Below are positions 25,130-34,195 of a stretch of DNA of 64,000 nucleotides, piece by piece; positions within the stretch are counted from its first letter, which is position 1, and every line of letters starts with the position of its first letter. The translations under genes and the position numbers were made by a program. The DNA is from Gemmata massiliana. Its GTDB lineage: Bacteria; Planctomycetota; Planctomycetia; Gemmatales; Gemmataceae. The notes under the pieces are model-generated. The model did no database searches and was not told the origin of the DNA. It worked only from the letters and a program-made list of their open reading frames with translations. The stretch lies in the NCBI GenBank assembly GCA_000531095.1, contig HG799463.1, positions 602,723 to 666,722 of the forward strand. The letters run 5' to 3'.

Positions 25130-26569
25130 ATGCGTTTGCTTTCCCTGCTCGCTCTTCTCGCGTTCCCCGCGCTTGCGCTCGCACAAAAAGACGCAGCCAT
25201 CAAGTCCGCCGCGGCACACGCGGACGTGAACTGGCCCGCGGCACTGAAAATCTGGAACTGGGCGGAGCCGGGCTACCAGGAGAAAAAATCCGCCGAGGAA
25301 CTCGCCGCGATCGCGGAAAAGGCCGGGTTCAAAGTGACGAAGGGCGTCGCGAAGATCCCCACCGCGTTCACCGCGGAGTTCGGGAGCGGGAAGCCGGTGA
25401 TCGGCATCCTGGGTGAGTTCGACGCGCTCCCGGAACTGTCGCAGGAAGCAGTGCCGTTCCGCAGCCCGCGTAAGGACGGCAACGGGTACGGCCACGCTTG
25501 CGGGCACCACCTGTTCGGTACCGCGTCGCTCGCCGCGAGCATTGCCATCGCGGAACAAATCAAAGCGGGCAAGCTGAAGGGAACGATCCGCTTCTACATG
25601 TGCCCGGCGGAAGAGGGTGGGGCCGCGAAAGTGTTCATGACGAGGGCCGGACTATTCGACGACTGCGACACCGTGCTCCACTGGCACCCGGGGGCACGGA
25701 ACAGCGCCGGCGACGCGAGTTGTCTCGCGCGGATCGCGGTGAAGTTCCGGTTCCACGGCACCCCGGCGCACGCGGCCGGTTCACCGGAAAAGGGCCGCAG
25801 CGCTCTCGACGCACTGGTGCTCACGATGCACGGCGTCGAGTTGCTGCGCGAGCACACCCCGGACGGCACGCGCCTGCACCATACGGTTACGTCGGGCGGC
25901 GGGGCCGCGAACGTGGTGCCCGAGTTCGCCGAGGGGTTCTTCTACGTGCGCCATCCGAAAGCGGACGTGGTGCAGAAGCTCTACCCGCGTGTGCTGAAAT
26001 GCGCGCAGGCCGGCGCGCTGGCGACCGAAACGAAACTCGAAGTCGCGTACCTCGGTGGCACGATGGAGATCCTGCCCAACGACACGCTCGCGCAGGTCGC
26101 GAAGAAGAACCTGACCGCGCTGAACGACCTCAAATACGACGACACCGAAACGAAGTTCGCCCTCCGGTTGAGGGAAACGTTCCCCGACAAGGCACCCCCG
26201 CTGGAGGAGATCGAGCGCGTGTTCGATGTATCCGGCAAATCGAGCGGGGGAAGCACCGACGTGGGCGACGTGTCGTGGGTGGTTCCGGTGGTCGGGTTCG
26301 GCACCGCATGCTGGGTGCCGGGTACGCCGGGTCACTCGTGGCAAGCGGTCGCGTGCGGCGGAACGACGATCGCGAAGAAGGGCATGAACCTCGCCGCACG
26401 CACGCTCGCTGCAACCGCCTATGACCTGTTCACCGATGCGGACCTGCGCGCGGCGGCCAAAGCCGAACTCACGAAGCGACTCGACGGCCGAAAGTACGCC
26501 GCGATGCTGGAAAAGGACCAACCGCCGCCGCTCGACTACCGCGATTCCAAGCGCAAGAGCGGCGAGTGA
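25130..26569 (+). CDS. exported M20 family amidohydrolase (AbgB-like)
   Basis: This 479-residue metallohydrolase has a signal peptide (MRLLSLLALLAFPALALAQ). The M20D motifs are present: GHACGHHLFG (metal ligands), CPAEEGGAAK (catalytic Glu) and GGSTDVGDVSWVVP (C-terminal ligand region), plus the dimerisation lid in the middle (HGTPAHAAGSPEKGRSALDA). Length and the VGDVSWVVP motif match AbgB, the subunit that cleaves p-aminobenzoyl-glutamate, but the signal peptide points to a periplasmic peptide or amide substrate. The start at ATG 25130 opens the signal peptide. It converges with the DUF1559 gene, with stops 5 bases apart. Confidence 0.9.
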   Translation: MRLLSLLALLAFPALALAQKDAAIKSAAAHADVNWPAALKIWNWAEPGYQEKKSAEELAAIAEKAGFKVTKGVAKIPTAFTAEFGSGKPVIGILGEFDALPELSQEAVPFRSPRKDGNGYGHACGHHLFGTASLAASIAIAEQIKAGKLKGTIRFYMCPAEEGGAAKVFMTRAGLFDDCDTVLHWHPGARNSAGDASCLARIAVKFRFHGTPAHAAGSPEKGRSALDALVLTMHGVELLREHTPDGTRLHHTVTSGGGAANVVPEFAEGFFYVRHPKADVVQKLYPRVLKCAQAGALATETKLEVAYLGGTMEILPNDTLAQVAKKNLTALNDLKYDDTETKFALRLRETFPDKAPPLEEIERVFDVSGKSSGGSTDVGDVSWVVPVVGFGTACWVPGTPGHSWQAVACGGTTIAKKGMNLAARTLAATAYDLFTDADLRAAAKAELTKRLDGRKYAAMLEKDQPPPLDYRDSKRKSGE

Positions 26570-26574
26570 TGGAA

Positions 26575-27477
26575 TCAGTAGTCCGTCGGAACCGGTTGCC
26601 CGTCGCTCCGGTGCGAGAGTAATCCCAGAGTGAGCTCGTCGATCCCGGACCGAACGGACCGGACGCCGCCGTCCACGAATGCGAACTGACAGATCCCGAT
26701 GTGGGGACCGCCGAATATCAGGCGCGAATCGGTGTCGGCGGTTGCGATCGGGAAACCCGGACCGGCGGTTCGCGTCGAGCACACACTATTGTGCCCATCG
26801 TAAGTGTTACAGTCCCAGGGATAAGAGGCCGAAAAACCCTTGGGAATGTGTTTCTCACCGACGAGCAGGGTGCAGCTCGTGCCGTCGGTGAATTCGGCCA
26901 CGCGCACGCCGCGGAGAGCAACGAACGCTCCGGTCGGCGGGACCACGAGCCCTTGATCGTTGCCCATCCTATCGGCCCCGTCGTCACCCGTTGTACCAAT
27001 CGCGGCAGCGTAGTCCGCAACGGCCCCACCAACACTATTGGGGAACGCACAGCCCGGAGGTTGCACGAACCCTTTTGCCGTGTTCTGGCCAGGCGTGCGG
27101 CGCGACGGGCAGAAATAAACGGGAACGGGCGTGTTGAGGAATCCCGGGTCTAATAATTGCCCGATCCCGATCGAATTACCGTCCTCCGGCCATTTTCTGT
27201 ACAGGTTGTCCTGCTCCAGCTGTGGGAGGATGAACCAGGCCCAGGTTTGCGTTTCGCCCCGGTAGCGCGTTGGTGGGAAGTACCCGCGCCCGTTCTCGTA
27301 GAGGTGACACCCCAGCCCGATTTGTTTCAGGTTGTTCTGACACTTGGCGCGGTTCGCCGCTTCTCGGGCCTTCTGCACCGCGGGCAGCAGCAGCCCGATG
27401 AGGATGCTGATGATCGCGATTACCACTAGCAATTCGATCAGCGTGAACCCGCACCGACGCGATCGCGCGTGCAACAT
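26575..27477 (-). CDS. DUF1559 domain protein with type IV pilin-like N-terminus
   Basis: The 300-residue protein begins with a prepilin-type methylation motif ([31 protein letters not shown]), with cleavage before Phe11. It continues as the planctomycete DUF1559 domain, including the C-terminal H-x8-DG motif ([16 protein letters not shown]). Cys pairs ([18 protein letters not shown]) may form disulfides. These proteins exist in dozens to hundreds of copies per planctomycete genome and are thought to be exported pseudopilins; their role is unproven. It lies 18 bases downstream of the zinc-ribbon membrane gene on the same strand, so they may be co-transcribed. Confidence 0.92.
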   Translation of the reverse strand: MLHARSRRCGFTLIELLVVIAIISILIGLLLPAVQKAREAANRAKCQNNLKQIGLGCHLYENGRGYFPPTRYRGETQTWAWFILPQLEQDNLYRKWPEDGNSIGIGQLLDPGFLNTPVPVYFCPSRRTPGQNTAKGFVQPPGCAFPNSVGGAVADYAAAIGTTGDDGADRMGNDQGLVVPPTGAFVALRGVRVAEFTDGTSCTLLVGEKHIPKGFSASYPWDCNTYDGHNSVCSTRTAGPGFPIATADTDSRLIFGGPHIGICQFAFVDGGVRSVRSGIDELTLGLLSHRSDGQPVPTDY

Positions 27478-27495
27478 GATTGACCCTCGAAGTGG

Positions 27496-28632
27496 TTACC
27501 GGGGCTTCTTGCCCGGCTGAACGACGATCATCGAACTGGGGATCTGGAACCGGAGCACCCCGCGCCCGCCCCACGCTTCCGCGGGCAACTCGACCCGCAC
27601 CGGGCCAACGGCGTCCGGTGCCTCGAAGAGGAGCTGATCGTCAACAGACTTGCCCGGGAACACGTCGTAACCGAACGTGACTCCGGCCGGAACGTCCTGG
27701 CCAGTGTTCGCAGCGATCAGTTTCCGCCCGTCGGTGGTGGCACTAGCGGCCGGGACGGGGCGCTCCCCCGTCGTGTCCCAGTGAACGAACCGGAACCGAT
27801 CACCGTGGCCGAGGTGCTGAACCCGCACGGTGATCGCGAGGAACGACTGCTTCGTGAACCGTTTTTTGGAATCCACGACTTGAACGGGAGCGACCGTCGC
27901 CCCGGTAATCTGAACGCGCACGAGCCCCTGGTGAAGGGCCGACCGGCTCGCGTCCGCGTACCCGCCCGGCCCGAGTTCTTCGGCCCCACTCGAAACGAGT
28001 TGCAGCGGGATGGCACGAATCGCTTCTGGGTCGTAGTCGGACGTCACGCGACTCGCCTCGTAACCCGGGCCGAGTAGCGACGGTAGGAACCACGCGACAA
28101 CGAGCGCTAAGCCCGATACACTTGTTCCGCCGATTGGTGCAGCGAGCCGAGATAGGTTCTCCGCTCCCGCCGCAAGCGCGCCCACAAGTCCAACGAGCAC
28201 GCCCACACCGGCCAGCGGGCGAGCGAAGGCTGCCGTCGATTGGAACGACGCCGTAGCGAGGGCAGCCGCGGCCAGAAAACAGGCGGCGACCCCGATCAGG
28301 ACCGGTCCACTCTTCCCGTCCAAAATTTCTTCCGAGGGCTCCGGGTTCTCCGCGACCCGGAAAGCGGGACCGGGCGCCGGCGCAACGACGGGTGGAGGTT
28401 CCGTGGCGATCGCGGTTTCAGTTGGAGCCAAAGCCGGCTCCGGTACGGCCCACGCTGGAACGGACGCCTGCGTTCTCACATCAACAGGTGGGGCGGTACC
28501 CTCCTGCCCAGGCTCCTCGGGAATTGCCGTGTACCACGACAAACACGCCTGACACTTCACATTCTCCGCCATCGCACTGTCGGGCGCATCGGTCCCGCGC
28601 CGGCAGTACGGACAACGTGTAAAGAACGGCAT
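27496..28632 (-). CDS. zinc-ribbon membrane protein
   Basis: The 378-residue protein starts with a zinc ribbon (CPYCRRGTD...VKCQAC, residues 7-30). A Pro/Glu/Val-rich linker follows, then three hydrophobic segments at about 108-130, 138-156 and 172-192. The C-terminal half (about 200-378) looks extracytoplasmic and beta-rich, ending in ELPAEAWGGRGVLRFQIPSSM. Zinc-ribbon-plus-membrane proteins of this shape are common in Gemmataceae and have no assigned role. It lies just upstream of the DUF1559 gene, 18 bases apart. Confidence 0.75.
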   Translation of the reverse strand: MPFFTRCPYCRRGTDAPDSAMAENVKCQACLSWYTAIPEEPGQEGTAPPVDVRTQASVPAWAVPEPALAPTETAIATEPPPVVAPAPGPAFRVAENPEPSEEILDGKSGPVLIGVAACFLAAAALATASFQSTAAFARPLAGVGVLVGLVGALAAGAENLSRLAAPIGGTSVSGLALVVAWFLPSLLGPGYEASRVTSDYDPEAIRAIPLQLVSSGAEELGPGGYADASRSALHQGLVRVQITGATVAPVQVVDSKKRFTKQSFLAITVRVQHLGHGDRFRFVHWDTTGERPVPAASATTDGRKLIAANTGQDVPAGVTFGYDVFPGKSVDDQLLFEAPDAVGPVRVELPAEAWGGRGVLRFQIPSSMIVVQPGKKPR

Positions 28633-29002
28633 GTGTGCTCCGCACTCAGACGCAATTTAGGCTGCCAACGCTGAATCCGAACCGCCACGATCGTATCCGG
28701 TCTACACGCGCACAAGTATCAGAGTTGATAAACGCATGTGGAATTTTGGCAGTGAATATCGCTCACGCCATGCCAAACGTAACGGCACAACTTGGAAAGT
28801 GTTTGCGGGAATGCTCCCGTTCGTCTGATATCCGAGGTGGTGTCCGCAGGAGTTGTGCAGATTTGCTGATCGATTTTTGGCCTTACTCGTTTGCGAGCCA
28901 ACCAGTTACAACAAGCGCCACGGTCGAGTACGTGCTCGGAATCGGTCCCTGCACTTATGAAATAGTCATCCAGCGAAACTAAGTCGGGTGAGCGGACGTC
29001 GT
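28633..29002. other. intergenic stretch, no gene seen
   Basis: The stretch is AT-richer than the flanks. A 115-codon plus-strand frame (28635-28982) lacks any domain, a plausible start context or the local codon pattern. It likely holds the promoter of the minus-strand zinc-ribbon gene and the 3' end of the response-regulator transcript. Confidence 0.45.
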
Positions 29003-29419
29003 TCAGCCCGTTTTCCGTCCCAACTGCTCCTCGCTCAACTGCCCGACCAGTTTCGTCAGTTCGATCGGGTCAGCTGGCTTCAGGAGGAACGCCGATGCCC
29101 CGGCTGCCAGCGCTGCCCGACGGACGCTCTCGGCCGTGTGACCGGTCACCACAACGACGGCCGGGGGATCGGGCAAGCGCCGTACCCGACGAATGAGCGC
29201 GCAGCCGTCCAAGTCGGGTAAGTCCAAATCAACCATCAGAACGGCCGGGCGCGTATCGGACGCCGCTTTTAGCGCGTCCTCGGCCGTTCGAGCTTCACAC
29301 GCATCGAAACCATTGAGCCGCAAGACGGCAGTAAGAACGACCGAATCGTCCGCGTCGCCCTCCGCGACCAGCACACGCGCCCCTCCGAGCGGACGGTGAA
29401 CGAGATCCGTCGCAGTCAT
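29003..29419 (-). CDS. single-domain response regulator (receiver only)
   Basis: The 138-residue protein consists of one REC domain. Acidic residues Glu20/Asp22 bind magnesium, Asp64 (VDLDLPDLDG) is the phospho-acceptor, Thr92 (VVVTGH) is the switch residue and Lys114 (LLKPAD) is conserved. There is no output domain, as in CheY- and DivK-like proteins. The start at ATG 29419 has GGAGG 7 bases upstream. No kinase gene is adjacent, so the partner is unknown. Confidence 0.88.
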   Translation of the reverse strand: MTATDLVHRPLGGARVLVAEGDADDSVVLTAVLRLNGFDACEARTAEDALKAASDTRPAVLMVDLDLPDLDGCALIRRVRRLPDPPAVVVVTGHTAESVRRAALAAGASAFLLKPADPIELTKLVGQLSEEQLGRKTG

Positions 29420-29946
29420 GGGCACCTCCGTCAACTCACCCTGGTGTGTGGCCGAGTATACCGGGAATAAAGATGGATCTCAACCTGTGACGCGATTGCA
29501 CGCATCCACCGCACGCTTTGCGCACGGATCGGGCACAATTCAGAAACATGAAAAGGCACTCGAAAAGCCCTCGCGTTCAATTCGCCTGAAATTCCAGCAC
29601 TTCGATTTTTTTATCAGACCATGCCCGATATTGGCGCGGCACGTGCTTTACTGATGGGTACTGAAGAAGTGACTCATCGTGCAGAGTGAGGGGAGAGGCA
29701 TTCTGCACGGTGAGTCGCTATCTGAAGCAAAATACTCGGCGGATTTGTAGCAGATGGAGAGGCTGCTGCAAATCCGCCGAGTGCGTTTTGATCGCACGGA
29801 ATTCCCCGACAACACTTCGGCCGTCCCGAGCACCAATTCCGATTCGACCGAACCGCCAACACTGCGGCTTCAAAATCGGGTACCCTGACTCAACAACAAT
29901 GTACACGCCGAAAACGGACCGGTAACTCCGAGTTCAGGAGCGCCCG
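29420..29946. other. intergenic region with structured segment
   Basis: These 527 bases separate divergent genes. The right half holds three consecutive hairpins (29671-29797, listed separately). The left half (29435-29650) is AT-rich and featureless apart from presumed promoter sequence. Confidence 0.5.
29671..29797. ncRNA. candidate structured element: three consecutive hairpins
   Basis: Stem 1 is 29671-29685 pairing with 29702-29716 (15 bp, one mismatch). Stem 2 is 29735-29753 with 29763-29781 (19 bp, one T/C difference that still allows a G-U pair). Stem 3 is GTGCG 29781-29785 with CGCAC 29793-29797. The spacing is tight and no gene covers them. It may be a small RNA, a 5' leader of the diheme lipoprotein gene 150 bases downstream, or a MITE-like repeat. 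Confidence 0.45.
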
Positions 29947-31248
29947 ATGTCTCCCGCCTACCTCTCCACAGCGCTCGCAATTACAGTTGGTGTCACGGCA
30001 CTGTTCGGCTGCCACGAACCATCTACGCCCACACCGACCGATGTCACCCCGGCCACCACCGTAGCCGAAAGCACGGCCGCGAAAGTGTTCGAGGAACGCA
30101 TCGCGCCTATCTTCAAGTCCCCAGATCCATCCAGTTGCACGCGGTGCCACCTCGCGACCGTGGACATCAAGCAGTACATCCTGCCGTCCGCGACGGATAC
30201 GTTTCTCGCACTGCGCGAACAGGGATTAATTGATCTCGATAAGCCCGAGAACTCGAAGATCCTCGCGCTCATTAATCGCGGCGCGGACGATCCGAAAGCC
30301 GCGGGATTGATCTCGGCGAAGCGCCAGAAGGCCGAATACGAAGCGTTCGCGGCGTGGATCAAGGCATGCGCAAGCGATCCCACGTTGCGCAGCGTTCCAA
30401 AGCCCGAAAAAGCACCCGCACTCGCAATGAAACCGGTCGAAGTGGTCCGGCACGCGCGCAAGGACCGTATGTTGGAGTCGTTCGAGACAAACATCTGGTC
30501 GCTACGATTCCGCTGTATGAACTGCCACACTGAGGGCACGCCGCAGAACGACAAGCTCGTGAAGGAGTACGGTGAGCGCGTCGCGTGGTTCCGGAAAGCC
30601 GGCCCCGAAGCCACAATGGATTACCTGCTCGCGAGCAAACTGCTCGATCTCGACAAACCGGAAAAGAGCCTTCTTCTCACGAAACCACTTAACGAGGTGA
30701 AGCACGGAGGTGGGGTGAAGATCGTCGTCGGGGACCAGGGTTACAAGGCAATCCGCACATGGGCCGAAGATGTGGCCGCGATCAAGAAGGGTAAGTACGC
30801 AGCAGCCACCGACCTACCCCCAAAGAACGTGGCAACCAAACAGTTTGGCACCGAGGCGTGGTTCCGGCTGAACAACACACCCGCGGCCTGGAACGGGAAA
30901 TTACTCCAAGTGGGTGTGTATGCCTGGAACGCGAAGACCGGCGCGTGGGAAAAAGACCCGATCGCCACTTCAGACCGGGCATGTGGTGACAAAGGCTGGC
31001 AGCATACGGTTACGCTGCTCGCCGCACCGGGTTCCGACCGGGCAAAATCGTGGGCGAAGGGTAAGCCTTCCCTCCCGGCGGGGAAATATCTGGTAAAGGT
31101 TTTCGTCGACTCCACGAACAAAGCACAGAAAGATTGGACGGCGCGAATCGGTACGGAAGAGTTCGTCGGAGCGGCCGAATTCCAGGGGCGCTGGGCAGAA
31201 GGTTACGGTTCCATGACCATTGTGGACGCGAGCGGGATCAAGAAGTAA
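29947..31248 (+). CDS. lipoprotein with two c-type heme motifs
   Basis: This is a 433-residue exported protein. A signal peptide with lipobox (VTALFGC) makes a lipoprotein at Cys22. Two CxxCH motifs, SCTRCHLATV (about residues 63-68) and RCMNCHTEG (about 195-200), would bind two hemes; each begins a segment similar to planctomycete cytochrome domains (IAPIFKSPDPSSCTRCH). The C-terminal 130 residues are beta-rich without a named domain. Electron transfer at the cell surface or in the periplasm is inferred. It is followed 93 bases later by a kinase gene on the same strand. Confidence 0.8.
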   Translation: MSPAYLSTALAITVGVTALFGCHEPSTPTPTDVTPATTVAESTAAKVFEERIAPIFKSPDPSSCTRCHLATVDIKQYILPSATDTFLALREQGLIDLDKPENSKILALINRGADDPKAAGLISAKRQKAEYEAFAAWIKACASDPTLRSVPKPEKAPALAMKPVEVVRHARKDRMLESFETNIWSLRFRCMNCHTEGTPQNDKLVKEYGERVAWFRKAGPEATMDYLLASKLLDLDKPEKSLLLTKPLNEVKHGGGVKIVVGDQGYKAIRTWAEDVAAIKKGKYAAATDLPPKNVATKQFGTEAWFRLNNTPAAWNGKLLQVGVYAWNAKTGAWEKDPIATSDRACGDKGWQHTVTLLAAPGSDRAKSWAKGKPSLPAGKYLVKVFVDSTNKAQKDWTARIGTEEFVGAAEFQGRWAEGYGSMTIVDASGIKK

Positions 31249-31341
31249 CAGCGCCCGCGGGGTAATTTGGCATTTCGGCGCTCCCGTGCCAGAATAACAC
31301 CCGCTGGCCCAATCATTTGCGCCCTCTCGATCGGTCGAAGA

Positions 31342-32745
31342 ATGCGAACGCTCTCGGACCTTGCGAACGTGTTGATCGGCTGTCGGATCGTCAACCGAAC
31401 GCGCTGGGAGCGCGCTGCACGTGCCGGCGGGGGTGATCCGGGCGCGACCCTCGACGCGCTCACCGCGCACCCGCCCGACTGGTACACCGCGACGCCCGGA
31501 GACACGGGCGAGGTACCACCGGGGCTGAGCGAGTACCAGCGCGGCGTAATTGATTTGTGGCTCGAAGGCGATCAAACACCGATCGAGCGGCAACTGACAG
31601 TGAATCAGTTCCTACTCCTGGAGAAACTCGGTGAGGGTGGTCAGGGCGAGGTCTACCGCGGGCGCCAACTGAACCCGCCCCGATTCGTCGCGATCAAAAC
31701 ACTCACGCGCGACACTGAAACCAGCCGGGCGCGGTTCGAGCAGGAAGCCCGCGCGATGATGAAGATCCAACACCCAAGCGTCGCGCGATTCTACCTGTAC
31801 GAGCGCGTCCGCGACGAGGACAACAAGCCGACCAACGAGTACCTGATCGCGATGGAACTCGTGGACGGGAACGACCTTCACCGAATGGTCCGGTGGTCCG
31901 GTCCCATCCCCTGGCAGTTCGCGGTGAAGTGGGGCATCGATCTGCTCGGTGGGCTGGCGGTCATTCACCAAAACGGGTTCATTCACCGCGATGTGAAGCC
32001 CGCGAACGTGATCCCGCTCGGTCCGCCCCCGGAAGCCGGCACGCGCCCGAACGAAACCGCGGCCAAACTGCTCGACTTCGGCGCGGTCGGTACAGTTGAG
32101 AGCGCGGCGGTGTCCAGAAGCGGCCGGCGCGTGTTCGTCGGCACCCGGGAATACGCCCCGCCGGAGCAGTGGGCGGAGCGAGTCGTCCCCGCGTCCGATC
32201 TTTACGCACTCGGGGGTACCCTGTTTTACGCGCTGACGGGTCGTCCACCTTATGAAGTCGAGGGACGGGACGCAGTCGCGTTTATGAAGGCACACTCCCG
32301 CGCACCGATTCCGTTGGCGACCGATTTTAACTCGAACGTGCCAGAGAAACTGAGTTGGCTCCTTCAGAGAATGCTGGCGAAGCGCGCGGACGATCGCGGA
32401 ACGGCAGTTGAACTGATTGAGGAATTCCGGGAGCTTCTCCCCGTGAACGACGCGCCCGCAAAACCGGTTAAACCGGCGCGCAAGTCGAAATCGGCCCAAC
32501 CCGCACCGATTCCGGCTCGGCGCCCTTTGGCGTCATCTGAAACGGAGACGCAAGGCACGCTGGATCGTGTGTTCGGGCCGGTTCTTACGATTTTTGAGCG
32601 TGTGTTTCTCCCCGCACGTCTGCGCCCGATCCCAGGAACGGCTCACCCGTTCGGTGAGCGCATAGCATCGCTAATCCGTCAACCGATCGTTTTGCTCGTT
32701 TTTGTGCTTATTGCGGCCTTGTTCGTGTTCTGGATTGTGTGGTAG
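31342..32745 (+). CDS. tail-anchored Ser/Thr protein kinase
   Basis: This is a 467-residue Hanks-type kinase. After about 85 residues of unassigned N-terminus come the Gly-rich loop GEGGQGEVY (97-105), the catalytic Lys119 (VAIK), HRDVKPAN (Asp217) and DFG (Asp245), then APPEQ. A Lys/Pro-rich linker leads to a single C-terminal helix (about 448-467, IVLLVFVLIAALFVFWIVW), so the kinase is anchored by its tail with the catalytic domain in the cytoplasm and no outer sensor domain. The FHA-like gene 119 bases downstream is a likely phospho-reader or substrate. ATG 31342 was chosen; a TTG 75 bases upstream is possible but weak. Confidence 0.88.
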   Translation: MRTLSDLANVLIGCRIVNRTRWERAARAGGGDPGATLDALTAHPPDWYTATPGDTGEVPPGLSEYQRGVIDLWLEGDQTPIERQLTVNQFLLLEKLGEGGQGEVYRGRQLNPPRFVAIKTLTRDTETSRARFEQEARAMMKIQHPSVARFYLYERVRDEDNKPTNEYLIAMELVDGNDLHRMVRWSGPIPWQFAVKWGIDLLGGLAVIHQNGFIHRDVKPANVIPLGPPPEAGTRPNETAAKLLDFGAVGTVESAAVSRSGRRVFVGTREYAPPEQWAERVVPASDLYALGGTLFYALTGRPPYEVEGRDAVAFMKAHSRAPIPLATDFNSNVPEKLSWLLQRMLAKRADDRGTAVELIEEFRELLPVNDAPAKPVKPARKSKSAQPAPIPARRPLASSETETQGTLDRVFGPVLTIFERVFLPARLRPIPGTAHPFGERIASLIRQPIVLLVFVLIAALFVFWIVW

Positions 32746-32864
32746 GAGTGAATTTTGCAAGCGCGGCCGGATGTGAGGTATACTAATCCGAGTCGTCTCA
32801 TTTCGCCCCGACTAACTCCCGACGACCGCGCCGACCCTCCATTTCGCCCAACCGGACTGCCGAG

Positions 32865-34157
32865 ATGGACTTTCATCTACAAAACGTGCGTACAGGGGAA
32901 ATCGTCAAATTACCCCCGGAACGTGCCCTTATTGGCGCGGCCGAACACGCCGACGTTTTGACGGACGACAGCCCGTACTTGGCCGCGCTCGCAGTGCGGT
33001 ACCTGACCGGCTGGGCGCTGTTTGGGTTGTCCGACGATGGCGTCCGGTTCAACCGCCGCCCACTGCGTGCGGCCCAGCGCGTGACGCCCCGAAAAGGAGA
33101 CGTACTCGCGATCGGCGAGAACAAGTTCACGTTTATTGCACCAAACAACACCGACGACGACGAATCCGAGGCAGAAGAAGACGTTTTACCCGATTGCTTC
33201 GCGTACATCACGAACCCGGACGGTATGGAAGAGTGCCGCGCGGTGGACCACGATCTCCTGTTCGGTCGGCTCCCGGTTTGCCACGTTCAATTAGCCGATA
33301 CGCGGCTCTCGCGATTGAGCGCCCTTCTCGCTTCGCACGCCGGTACGTGGTACATTCACACGCTCTCGAAAAAGCCGCTGGGCCGGAACCGAAAAGCCGT
33401 TAACTACATCGCTCGAATCGCGGACGGTGACGAATTGCTCATCGGGCCGCTCGTAGTACGAATCGAGATCCGTCCCTCGACGGCAGAACGCGCAGCGCTC
33501 CCGGCTCTAACGGGTTCGCGTGAGCGCCCGCCGCTGAGCGAATCAGCCATCCTCACAGACCTACCCGCATCGACCGACGGGTTCGGGGGAACGCCCGATC
33601 CGGGTTCGAGCCTCGACATCCTCGCGCTTCATGCACGCGGCCAGCAGCTTGAAAACTGGCTGAAGAAGCAACCACTGCCGGCACAGGAGCCGAAAAGCGG
33701 CTTGGGCGCGTGGCTCGGCGCGCAACGCGACCGGCTCCGTCGTTTCTGGCTCGATACGCCTGAAACGACGAGCGCGCGGAGTCTGCGGGCCGCGGGCCGC
33801 ATCGACGAAGCGTTCACGGTCCTCGACCGCGCGATTCGTGTCCGGACGGACGGTCCCGAACTGCTCCGCGAACTCTACCGGCTCTACGAATCGGTCGCGC
33901 TCACAGACCTGTGTTATCGCCCGTTGCGCCAGATTGAGAAGCTGGCACAAGCCCGCGGAACAACGGACCCGTGGGTGTTCGAGACGCTGGCCAAATTGTG
34001 CGAACGCCTCGGACCCGAGCGCCCCGAAATGTACGAACGAGCCATTGCGTACTGGAACAAGCTCGAATCCGCGACCGGCCTGAGCTACGCCCACCAAAAG
34101 AACGATGTGATGGCCCGGCGCGCACTTCACGAGGGCGGCTACGCGGGCGGGGGATAG
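32865..34157 (+). CDS. FHA-like protein with helical repeat C-terminus
   Basis: The 430-residue protein appears to contain two degenerate FHA-type domains. The first is at about residues 1-95 (TGEIVKLPPERALIGAAEHADVL...GDVLAIGENKFTFI). The second is at about 105-205 (LLFGRLPVCHVQLADTRLSRLSALLASHAGTWYIHTLS...ADGDELLIGPLVVRIEI). The canonical phosphothreonine-binding Gly-Arg-Ser and Asn-Gly residues are only partly kept. The C-terminal half (about 300-420) is helical with TPR-like periodicity. Its position directly after a Ser/Thr kinase suggests they act together. The FHA assignment is by pattern only. Confidence 0.65.
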   Translation: MDFHLQNVRTGEIVKLPPERALIGAAEHADVLTDDSPYLAALAVRYLTGWALFGLSDDGVRFNRRPLRAAQRVTPRKGDVLAIGENKFTFIAPNNTDDDESEAEEDVLPDCFAYITNPDGMEECRAVDHDLLFGRLPVCHVQLADTRLSRLSALLASHAGTWYIHTLSKKPLGRNRKAVNYIARIADGDELLIGPLVVRIEIRPSTAERAALPALTGSRERPPLSESAILTDLPASTDGFGGTPDPGSSLDILALHARGQQLENWLKKQPLPAQEPKSGLGAWLGAQRDRLRRFWLDTPETTSARSLRAAGRIDEAFTVLDRAIRVRTDGPELLRELYRLYESVALTDLCYRPLRQIEKLAQARGTTDPWVFETLAKLCERLGPERPEMYERAIAYWNKLESATGLSYAHQKNDVMARRALHEGGYAGGG

Positions 34158-34195
34158 AATGACACCCCACCACCCGACCCTCGCGAGTCCCGCAC

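Noticed and set aside
28635-28982. 115-codon plus-strand frame
   Set aside because: No similarity to any family I know and poor codon pattern.
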